Source of the DNA: Bacteroidota bacterium
Lineage (GTDB): Bacteria > Bacteroidota > Bacteroidia > Chitinophagales > Chitinophagaceae
NCBI GenBank assembly: GCA_023423835.1
Contig: JAFAEW010000125.1
Location: 1-12,720, forward strand
Length of the DNA stretch: 12,720 nt
Direction of reading: 5' to 3'
Under the pieces are notes generated by a model. The model was not told the origin of the DNA. It worked only from the letters and a program-made list of their open reading frames with translations, and ran no database searches. Shown piece after piece: positions 1-5,816 of the stretch (the first letter of the stretch is position 1; each line of letters opens with the position of its first letter). Position numbers and translations under genes: made by a program.

Positions 1-2
1 CC

Positions 3-1352
3 GGATTTCTAAACAATCGCGATGCGGGAAATAACAGCAGTAAACCCAAAGCCTATCTAAACGTGATCCTGCTCGACGAGCAGTTGCAACCTGTACTGAC
101 CAGCGACGGCAAAAACAGTTATTTCCAGCAGGTTTCTGTTGCAGGAGGAACTTCGGTAAACCAAATAGTCGTCACCAACAGGGAGATTACCAAAAGCGGC
201 TATGTGTATATCTACGTGAGTAATGAGAGTAAAGACTTCAAAGTTTACTTTGATAATTTAAAGGTTACCCACGTTCGTGGCCCGTTGCTGTCAGAAGAAG
301 GCTACTATCCTTTCGGCATGTCGATGAGCGCAATCAGCGGCACCGCCGGAACGGTTGCCAGAAACAACTATAAGTTCAATGCCGGAACGGAATTAACCGA
401 AAGCTTTGACCTTAATTATTACGAAACCTACTTCCGGCAGTACGATGCACAATTAGGACGATTTACGGGAGTAGATGCGCTTGCAGAAAAGGAGCTAAAT
501 AAAACACCCTATCAGTATGCTGTAAATAACCCACTTCTTTACAACGATCCTACCGGATTGTTGAAATCGTTGTCAGAATTCAATTCTGTTGCCGATCTTT
601 TTTCTTACCTCCGTGATAATAACTTCAATCTTAACACTATCAGTGATTTTAGTAGTAAGTCGGTAAACATGTGGATGATCACAGATTTAACAGGTGAGCA
701 GGTAGGTTTGGATATATTGGAAGCATTTTTTGGAGGTATAATTACGGGGAGCAACGGAAAAAAATATGTTACGTTCGCTTATTCGGAACGAAGGAATTTG
801 AATTTGCATGGAACTTGGTTAGAGCACGACGAAAGCGTTAGCGCCTATGATCCCGCTAAATACGAATACGGTCTTGTAGGGGATGGGGATCATATTTTCG
901 TCGGCCGGGTCTTATTGTCGAACTTCTTAGCTACTTCCTATCATATCGGAAAATATACAACTCTTTCAAATAACCTAAGTGGAATAAATATCTCCCTAAA
1001 TCTGGCAGATATAGTTTCATTAAATACCATTGAAGCAGGTTTTAAAGGTGCTGCAAGGTGCGCAAGTCCTTCAAGTTTTTCCAAAGCCAAATCTTTTTTA
1101 AATGGTGCAAGAAGTGTGTCGAAAATTTCAAGATATGGAATTGGAACGACTGGAATAGGATTATCTGCGGTCGAAGGTCTTAGTAACCCTCGGGGATGGC
1201 AAAAACACAACAGCCTTGACGTTGGCTTAGGTCTAATCTTTTTGGCCTTTCCGCAAATTGGGTTAGCTTATACTGTTGTGGACATTGGAGTGCAAGTTTT
1301 CACACATGAAAGCATCAGCGAGCATATTGAAAATTGGATTGAAGGGAATTAA
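3..1352 (+). CDS. Rhs/YD-repeat polymorphic toxin, C-terminal part with tip CT1 (5' truncated by window edge)
   Basis: The reading frame is open from base 3, so the GTG at 63 is probably internal and the true start lies upstream of the window. The visible N-terminal part is the Rhs-associated core. It runs through KPKAYLNV (45-68), the VYIYVSNES strand, RGPLLSEEGYYPFGM (271-318), YETYFRQYDAQLGRFTGVDALAE and ends at DPTGL (546-560). In known Rhs proteins this core closes the shell and releases a variable toxic tip. After DPTGL, about 263 residues (561-1349) form a tip, CT1, that I cannot assign to a toxin family. Its last third has glycine-rich hydrophobic stretches (RYGIGTTGIGLS and SLDVGLGLIFLAFPQIG) followed by a polar end, so a membrane-associated or pore-like action is possible but is inference. 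A membrane protein gene follows 11 bases later and is the likely immunity gene. Rhs identity is secure; the tip activity is unknown. Confidence 0.88.
   Translation, partial: GFLNNRDAGNNSSKPKAYLNVILLDEQLQPVLTSDGKNSYFQQVSVAGGTSVNQIVVTNREITKSGYVYIYVSNESKDFKVYFDNLKVTHVRGPLLSEEGYYPFGMSMSAISGTAGTVARNNYKFNAGTELTESFDLNYYETYFRQYDAQLGRFTGVDALAEKELNKTPYQYAVNNPLLYNDPTGLLKSLSEFNSVADLFSYLRDNNFNLNTISDFSSKSVNMWMITDLTGEQVGLDILEAFFGGIITGSNGKKYVTFAYSERRNLNLHGTWLEHDESVSAYDPAKYEYGLVGDGDHIFVGRVLLSNFLATSYHIGKYTTLSNNLSGINISLNLADIVSLNTIEAGFKGAARCASPSSFSKAKSFLNGARSVSKISRYGIGTTGIGLSAVEGLSNPRGWQKHNSLDVGLGLIFLAFPQIGLAYTVVDIGVQVFTHESISEHIENWIEGN
102..560 (+). repeat. Rhs core repeat, copy 1 (lacks the palindromic insertion)
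   Basis: This stretch, from AGCGACGG to the end of the DPTGL codons, recurs at 1947-2435 and in part at 3841-4120. The copies encode nearly the same protein, while many third codon positions differ. Copy 1 goes straight from VYF to DNLKV and has no 30-base insertion, so it probably shows the ancestral form. Repeats of this kind allow homologous exchange of the downstream tips. Confidence 0.9.
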
Positions 1353-1363
1353 AAACTAAAGTT

Positions 1364-1759
1364 ATGGTGGTTTTCGAGAGGCTATTTGCAGTTTACTATT
1401 TCATGTTTATCCTCAAAAAAAGTTTGATCAAGAAAAGCAAGTTTTTTAGGGAATTTGACGAAGATTCGGGTGCGCTTGCATTTTTGGTGACCGGGGAGTG
1501 GCTTATGATCGCCCTAGCTGCAGCATTTCTAAAGGCGAAATTCGACTATACACTTTCCTCTGGCGCAGCAATAATTGGTTTATTAGTCTATGGTTTATTA
1601 TTTTTTTTGCAAAACAGGCTCTTTATTGTTAATCGTCAAAGGAGAAGAAAAATAATCGAAGAATTTCGAAGTTTACCGAAGCCGCGGAAACTGCTCTGGA
1701 ATATCATCGGCATATTTCTTATAATTATTCCCGTGGTAATGTTTCCCCTGCTATTGTGA
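1364..1759 (+). CDS. small multi-pass membrane protein, putative immunity protein to CT1
   Basis: The product has 131 residues and no family that I recognise. It has a hydrophobic N-terminal stretch (about 7-17) and three clear membrane segments at about 36-56, 66-89 and 110-131. A very basic loop, NRQRRRK (90-96), lies between the last two and suggests a cytoplasmic side by the positive-inside rule. The ATG at 1364 is 11 bases after the CT1 stop codon, and the pair sits between Rhs core copies. This is the usual place for a cognate immunity gene in Rhs arrays. A membrane immunity protein would fit a toxin acting at the inner membrane, in line with the hydrophobic end of CT1. The immunity role is inferred from position only. 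A start at the later Met14 is possible but less likely. Confidence 0.7.
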   Translation: MVVFERLFAVYYFMFILKKSLIKKSKFFREFDEDSGALAFLVTGEWLMIALAAAFLKAKFDYTLSSGAAIIGLLVYGLLFFLQNRLFIVNRQRRRKIIEEFRSLPKPRKLLWNIIGIFLIIIPVVMFPLLL

Positions 1760-1928
1760 ACTAAAACCTGAAAAAAAGCAGCTCGGCAAAAGAAGTCTTT
1801 GTCATTAAAGAAGAGGCGGTGCTGAGAAATATAAAAACAGTCAATATGGTTGAGGTCATATAATAGTTTTTAGTCATTTTTGTCGTTCAATCTTTGCTGA
1901 TGATTTTTTAAACGAGTAGAATTTGAAA

Positions 1929-2726
1929 ATGGAAGCGGTTTCATATAGCGACGGTAAAAACAGTTTCTTTCAACAGGTTTCTGTTGCCGGCGGAACTTCC
2001 GTGAACCAGATAGTCATTGCCAACCGGGAGATGACCAAAAATGGGTACGTCTATATTTATTTGAGCAATGAAAGCAAGGATTTTAAGGTTTACTTTGCCG
2101 TGTCCCGAAAAACGAAGTGCTTCGGGAATAACTTGAAGGTGACCCACACTCGCGGCCCCTTACTTTCCGAAGAAGGCTATTATCCGTTCGGCATGACGAT
2201 GAGCACTATCAGCAGCAGCGCCGGAACGGTTGCCAAAAACAACTATAAGTTCAATGCCGGAACCGAATTAACCGAAAGTTTCGATATCAATTATTATGAA
2301 ACTTACTTCCGGCAATATGACGCACAGTTAGGAAGGTTTACGGGAGTGGATGCATTGATAGAATTAAATCGCGATCTTACGCCCTATCATTACGCAATGA
2401 ACGACCCTGTTTTTTGGAATGACCCAACCGGGCTGGTTTGCGAATATTATTTACCTGAAGTAGTAGTTTATGCATCAAGAAGATCCGGTTCGGGAGTGAG
2501 TTGGTCAGAATGGGGTTCGATTTTAGATCAACTGGAACGTTCACCTGGGATGGGGAAGGAACATGCATTCTACTACGTCGCCAATCCAATGTTTGCATTA
2601 AAGCAAGCGGTAGAGCTTCTCCAGAATAAAGATGTAATTATGAACTTAATCAAGGATTATGCGAGGAAAAATAGCATTGATCCGTTTATTATCAGAAAAT
2701 ATGTTCGTTTAAACTTCGGCTTTTAA
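1929..2726 (+). CDS. orphan Rhs core fragment with tip CT2 (putative toxin)
   Basis: This is a short Rhs-derived gene of 265 residues from the ATG at 1929; a TTG at 1923 would add two residues. It starts inside the Rhs core, just before SDGKNSFFQQVSVAGGT, so it has no shell and cannot assemble an Rhs cage by itself. The core runs to DPTGL (2421-2435). A new tip of 96 residues, CT2, follows and begins with EYYLPEVVVYASR. It is unrelated to CT1 and belongs to no toxin family I can name. The core differs from copy 1 by a 10-residue insertion, AVSRKTKCFG, encoded by a palindromic 30-base element. The frame is intact. This is the layout of a displaced tip that can become active when recombination joins it to a full-length Rhs gene; it may also be translated as it stands. 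A lipoprotein gene follows after 11 bases. Confidence 0.75.
   Translation: MEAVSYSDGKNSFFQQVSVAGGTSVNQIVIANREMTKNGYVYIYLSNESKDFKVYFAVSRKTKCFGNNLKVTHTRGPLLSEEGYYPFGMTMSTISSSAGTVAKNNYKFNAGTELTESFDINYYETYFRQYDAQLGRFTGVDALIELNRDLTPYHYAMNDPVFWNDPTGLVCEYYLPEVVVYASRRSGSGVSWSEWGSILDQLERSPGMGKEHAFYYVANPMFALKQAVELLQNKDVIMNLIKDYARKNSIDPFIIRKYVRLNFGF
1947..2435 (+). repeat. Rhs core repeat, copy 2 (with palindromic insertion)
   Basis: This copy matches copy 1 over its whole length except for the 30-base insertion at 2097-2126 and a short difference after GVDAL, where copy 1 has AEKELNK and copy 2 has IELNRDL. Homology to copy 1 begins abruptly at AGCGACGG, and the preceding 25 bases do not match. Most nucleotide differences are at third codon positions. 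Confidence 0.88.
2097..2127 (+). repeat. small palindromic element inserted in the Rhs core (copy 2)
   Basis: A 30-base in-frame insertion (2097-2126) is found here and in copy 3 but not in copy 1. It contains inverted arms TCCCGAA (2103-2109) and TTCGGGA (2121-2127) around 11 bases. A second, shorter hairpin, CGAAG-TG-CTTCG (2113-2124), is possible within it. It adds AVSRKTKCFG to the protein. It resembles the small palindromic repeats that spread into genes in other bacteria, such as Rickettsia palindromic elements, but its family is unknown to me. Confidence 0.75.
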
Positions 2727-2737
2727 TCTTCTGCGCT

Positions 2738-3781
2738 ATGAAAATACTATTTTCTTTGATATTTTTATTTATAGCTTGTTCCATTAAAAGCGTAGATATG
2801 AAAAAATGGAAAGTAATCCAAACAAAGGAATTGAAAAAAATGAACGAAGATTTTGCGAGCTTTCTTTTTATCAATAATAACGATGGTTTTTTATTTGGTA
2901 CGAATTATACGGATGATATTCTTTTAAACAAAAAATTTAACGAATTTAATGCTGTCGTTTACAAAACTACTGATGGCGGTTTTACCTGGGTTGGAAAGAA
3001 TATTTGCAAAGGTCAGTTTGTTTCTTCTTTTAACATAAACGATACCATTTTTTGTTTGGCAGTTAATTCATCAAACGAGGCATATGGGGATATTAATAAA
3101 TCGATGCTTTTCGCTTCTTATAACAAAGGAGAAGACTGGTTTTTCGTGTCGGAATTTCCGTTTTTTGTCAAAAATGTTTTTTTTACATCCGGAAGTACTG
3201 GTTTTGCTGTTGCAAAAAACATCAAGGATAATGGTGCTTGGCATATTTTCAAAACAAAAGACGGTGGAAAAACATGGAAAGACGCTTTCGAAGTCGACGA
3301 CATTATTGAACCACATTTATACGACAGCGAGTTGTGGTTTCTAGGCAGGGGCATTTCGGGGGCAAATAAACTCTTGAGGATAAATCTTCATACGCTGTCT
3401 ATTTCAGACGAAGCTCTTCCTGCCGGCTTAGATCCAGAAAAATTCTTTTTGAAAGACAGTGATCTTTTTATCGTTGGTTTTATCAATAGTAAAATGGTTC
3501 TATTTACACGAAACGAGGAACACGGATTCAATAAGATTCGGGAATTTTCCGATGAAGATCTATTTCCAAAGCATTTATTTGTATCTGACAGAACCATAAC
3601 TGTCATTGCAGGAAAAATGAAACGGCTAAGTGTTGATTATGTAGTGTTTAGCAGTCAAAACGATGGGAAAAGCTGGGTCGAAAATAAACTTCCCATTCCT
3701 GATTATTTTAATCCGGTTGCATTCTATAATGGTAGAATTTGGGGCTATTCAGGAGAAGGAAAAATACAAACGAATAAATAA
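2738..3781 (+). CDS. Asp-box (BNR/YCF48-like) beta-propeller lipoprotein, putative immunity or partner of CT2
   Basis: The product has 347 residues. The N-terminus, MKILFSLIFLFIAC, is a short hydrophobic signal ending at Cys14, so a lipoprotein is likely, although Phe at -3 is not the best lipobox residue. The body carries four Asp-box motifs of the S/T-x-D-x-G-x-x-W type: TTDGGFTW (77-84), SYNKGEDW (127-134), TKDGGKTW (173-180) and SQNDGKSW (306-313). These mark blades of a beta-propeller like those of BNR repeat or YCF48-type proteins. I see no sialidase catalytic residues, so a binding role is more likely than an enzymatic one. It starts 11 bases after the CT2 stop and is AT-rich like the tip, which suggests that the two move together. 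Immunity to CT2 is inferred from position. The protein is large for an immunity protein, so it could also be an unrelated cargo gene. Confidence 0.72.
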   Translation: MKILFSLIFLFIACSIKSVDMKKWKVIQTKELKKMNEDFASFLFINNNDGFLFGTNYTDDILLNKKFNEFNAVVYKTTDGGFTWVGKNICKGQFVSSFNINDTIFCLAVNSSNEAYGDINKSMLFASYNKGEDWFFVSEFPFFVKNVFFTSGSTGFAVAKNIKDNGAWHIFKTKDGGKTWKDAFEVDDIIEPHLYDSELWFLGRGISGANKLLRINLHTLSISDEALPAGLDPEKFFLKDSDLFIVGFINSKMVLFTRNEEHGFNKIREFSDEDLFPKHLFVSDRTITVIAGKMKRLSVDYVVFSSQNDGKSWVENKLPIPDYFNPVAFYNGRIWGYSGEGKIQTNK

Positions 3782-3823
3782 TTAAAAATAGAAAGAAGGA
3801 GTAAGAAGTAGTTAGAGATTTGC

Positions 3824-4153
3824 ATGACTGATCAAAAACAAATAAGCGTCGCAGGCGGCACTTCCGTAAATCAGATAGTCATGGCCAACCGCGAATTCAT
3901 CAAAAGCGGCTATGTTTATATTTATGTGAGCAATGAAAGCAAGGATTTTAAGGTGTATTTTGCCGTGTCCCGAAAAACGAAGTGCTTCGGGAACAACTTG
4001 AAAGTTACGCACACTCGCGGCCCATTACTTTCCGAAGAAAGCTATTATCCCTTCGGTATGACCATGAGCGCCATCAGCAGCACCGCCGGAACCATTGCTA
4101 AAAACAACTATAAGTTCAATGGTGATTGTGGTGAAGCACATATCTCTTTTTAA
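3824..4153 (+). CDS. truncated orphan Rhs core fragment (copy 3), probably a remnant
   Basis: The product has 109 residues. From about base 3841 it matches the Rhs core, starting at SVAGGTSVNQIV and including the AVSRKTKCFG insertion, RGPLLSEESYYPFGM and NNYKFN. At base 4120 the homology stops suddenly. Copies 1 and 2 go on to AGTELTESFD and DPTGL; here only GDCGEAHISF and a stop codon follow. The gene therefore has neither the end of the core nor a recognisable tip. It is probably what remains of a third cassette after a deletion. The frame up to the break is intact, and most differences from copy 2 are synonymous, so the break may be recent. Expression is uncertain; an AGGAG lies well upstream of the start. 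It could equally be labelled a pseudogene. Confidence 0.6.
   Translation: MTDQKQISVAGGTSVNQIVMANREFIKSGYVYIYVSNESKDFKVYFAVSRKTKCFGNNLKVTHTRGPLLSEESYYPFGMTMSAISSTAGTIAKNNYKFNGDCGEAHISF
3841..4120 (+). repeat. Rhs core repeat, copy 3 (partial, with palindromic insertion)
   Basis: This copy corresponds to about the first 60% of the core in copy 2, without its first bases (SDGKNSFFQQ). It carries the same insertion as copy 2 and ends at TATAAGTTCAAT. The sequence after 4120 matches neither other copy. Confidence 0.85.
3962..3992 (+). repeat. small palindromic element inserted in the Rhs core (copy 3)
   Basis: The same 30-base insertion as at 2097-2126 occurs here, with arms TCCCGAA (3968-3974) and TTCGGGA (3986-3992). 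It is identical base for base to the element in copy 2, whereas the flanking core differs at many third codon positions. Confidence 0.75.
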
Positions 4154-4222
4154 TTCGCGTAGGAAAGTTCAAGGATGTGGAGGATACAGTTATTCTATTA
4201 GTAATGCCTCCGAAAAACGCAC

Positions 4223-4244
4223 AAAAAAAACCGCCTTACGGCGG
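4223..4244 (-). terminator. intrinsic terminator of the RlpA-like gene
   Basis: Read on the minus strand, a CCGCC-GTAA-GGCGG hairpin (4231-4244) is followed directly by eight T (4230-4223). It lies 24 bases after the stop codon of the RlpA-like gene. On the plus strand the stem is followed, after a few bases, by TATTTTTT, so it may also stop transcripts arriving from the Rhs array. Confidence 0.85.
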
Positions 4245-4268
4245 CTCAATTATTTTTTAAAATGTTTT

Positions 4269-4778
4269 TTACTCCTGATCCGGTTTTTGAGACAATAGAT
4301 CAACCTTCACTTTCGCTAATCCGGCCACAACCGTAAGTCCGATCTTTTTCGCGGCGGACAGGGTAAGATCTACCACTCTTCCTTTTTTCGCCATGCGGGG
4401 ATGCATTCTGTCATTAATTCTTACGATCACAGATTTTCCTGTTTTCACGTTGGTAACCCTAACCAGTGAGTTCAGATCGTAGTTGTTACTGGCAGCGGTT
4501 AAGTTTTCGTGGCTGAAGGTCTCGCCGGTTGCCGTCTGTGTTCCTTCCAGGCTTTTGCTGTAAAAACTCGCAATACCAAGAAGCGAATGCCGTGATTTTT
4601 TTTCTCCATTATCGTCACTTTCCGTTTTTTCAGAAAGTAGCGCAGGATTAATCAGCAAGCCGGGCGTAGTGCCAATTTCGGAAGTGACAGATCCCGACCC
4701 TTTTTCATTGAATTCTTTTTGCGCATAGCCATTAAAGGTTATAACCATTAATAAGAGCACTAAATAAACTGACCTCAT
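4269..4778 (-). CDS. RlpA-like septal ring / double-psi beta-barrel secreted protein
   Basis: The product has 169 residues. Residues 1-20 are a Sec signal peptide ending in YAQ with probable cleavage before Lys21. A polar linker (about 21-65) is followed by one RlpA-type double-psi beta-barrel: GIASFYS (68-74), TATGETFS (82-89), TAAS (94-97), LVRVTN (105-110), VIVRINDR (117-124) and VVDLTLSAAKKIGL (135-148). RlpA proteins bind peptidoglycan, and some are lytic transglycosylases that cut glycan strands lacking stem peptides. There is no SPOR domain and no lipobox, so this is a short, soluble periplasmic or secreted form. The position after TAA, often His in the family and linked to catalysis, is Ser here, so enzyme activity is uncertain. 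The gene stands alone, with its own terminator and a possible upstream control region. Confidence 0.85.
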   Translation of the reverse strand: MRSVYLVLLLMVITFNGYAQKEFNEKGSGSVTSEIGTTPGLLINPALLSEKTESDDNGEKKSRHSLLGIASFYSKSLEGTQTATGETFSHENLTAASNNYDLNSLVRVTNVKTGKSVIVRINDRMHPRMAKKGRVVDLTLSAAKKIGLTVVAGLAKVKVDLLSQKPDQE

Positions 4779-4913
4779 TCATAAGTATTTTTCGTTAATA
4801 AATTGATACATACACTATCATGAGTTTCCTAATTTCCTCTGTTGTACAAACAGCTATTGGTCTTCTTTCCTGTCTTTTTTGAGCTGTGCGGTAAAAGCAA
4901 TAATTGTACCGAA

Positions 4914-4937
4914 CAGCTTTTAAAGCTGGCAAAAATA
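4914..4937 (-). promoter_or_regulatory. possible promoter -7 element and operator-like dyad upstream of the RlpA-like gene
   Basis: On the minus strand, TATTTTTG (4937-4930) matches the Bacteroidota -7 consensus TAnnTTTG. It is followed at once by a perfect 7-base dyad with one central base, CAGCTTT-A-AAAGCTG on that strand (4928-4914), which would cover the transcription start. No good -33 TTG is found at the right distance, and the leader would be about 140 bases, so this is only a candidate. Confidence 0.3.
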
Positions 4938-5060
4938 AATCAAAACCGGGTAAAAATCGTTAAGGATGTTAACAACCGATAGCGTTTTAATTCATTACCT
5001 AAAGCCTTAATTAAAATTATATAGTATCAAAACCTACTAATGGGCTGATTGTCAGACGAT

Positions 5061-5816
5061 TCACAGTTTAGTGTCCCACTGGTTTTTGTCCTTTTCTATT
5101 AACAAATCTTTCATTCTTTTTATTTCCTGAACGTCAACAGAAATATTTCGATTTTCTTCCTGCATCTGCCCGTTGATAAAGGTCATTTCCGAAGGTACCT
5201 GCGTTCTGGCGGAGGAGTGGATTTCGGAAGCGCCGGTCTCTTCGAGCACCGATATTATATTGGAACTTCTTATTCCGCTGCCCGGCAGGATGATAATCCG
5301 GTCATCTGACTGCCGTATCAATTCTTTCAAAAGATCCTTTCCTTCCGTCGCCGTTGGAAATTGCCCGCTCGTGAGAATCCGGCTGCATCCGCATTCGATT
5401 ATCGTTTCGAGTGCTTCAAAGGGATTTGCCGCACGATCGAAGGCGCGGTGAAAGGTGACTTCCATGGGATAGGCAAGTGAAACAAAATCGGATGTCATTT
5501 TTTTATCTACACTTCCATCTCTATTCAAGAATCCGGCAACAACGCCTTCAAATCCCAACTTTTTGCAAAGCAGCATGTCTTCGAGCATAATGCGGTATTC
5601 ATATTCAGCATACAAAAAATCACCGCCCCGGCACCTTATAATTGGGAAAATCGGAATTTTGATCAGATCTGCGGCCATTTTGAGTGAGCCGAAAGAAGGA
5701 GTAGTACCTCCATCCTGGGGATTTTCGCAAAATTCAATCCGGTCAGCTCCGGCCCCGGAAGCTAAAATTGCAGATTCGAGCGAAAATACAGCTATTTCCA
5801 ACACGGTTTTACTCAT
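5061..5816 (-). CDS. cutC: CutC family protein
   Basis: The product has 251 residues, the usual length for the CutC family, which forms a TIM barrel. The family signatures are present in order: ADRIEFCENPQDGGTTPSFG (24-43), IIRCRGGDFLY (59-69), GVVAGFLNRDGSVD (91-104), EVTFHRAFD (119-127), RILTSGQFPTATEG (146-159) and ILPGSGIRSSN (176-186). The family is annotated as copper homeostasis protein, but its biochemical role is not settled and the copper link has been questioned. Its start overlaps the stop of the upstream glycosylasparaginase gene by four bases (ATGA), which indicates translational coupling in one operon. The partner suggests a possible tie to sugar or glycan breakdown rather than metal handling, but that is inference. 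Confidence 0.93.
   Translation of the reverse strand: MSKTVLEIAVFSLESAILASGAGADRIEFCENPQDGGTTPSFGSLKMAADLIKIPIFPIIRCRGGDFLYAEYEYRIMLEDMLLCKKLGFEGVVAGFLNRDGSVDKKMTSDFVSLAYPMEVTFHRAFDRAANPFEALETIIECGCSRILTSGQFPTATEGKDLLKELIRQSDDRIIILPGSGIRSSNIISVLEETGASEIHSSARTQVPSEMTFINGQMQEENRNISVDVQEIKRMKDLLIEKDKNQWDTKL

Noticed and set aside
63..65. GTG at 63 as the start of the first Rhs gene
   Set aside because: The frame is open upstream to base 3 and encodes typical Rhs core sequence (KPKAYLNV), so the gene begins outside the window.
1760..1928. Promoter before the orphan core copy 2
   Set aside because: Only one-mismatch versions of TAnnTTTG (TAGTTTTT, AATCTTTG) without a -33 element were found, which is expected by chance in AT-rich sequence.
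2738..3781. Lipoprotein as a sialidase
   Set aside because: Asp-box motifs occur in many beta-propellers. No arginine triad or other sialidase active-site pattern can be seen.
1..4153. Rhs core copies as an insertion sequence
   Set aside because: There is no transposase, no terminal inverted repeats at the copy ends and no target duplication. The repeated unit is a protein-coding core with different ends each time.
4095..4298. Overlapping open frame of 67 codons across the end of copy 3
   Set aside because: It runs through the terminator hairpin and into the opposite-strand RlpA-like gene, and its product resembles nothing.
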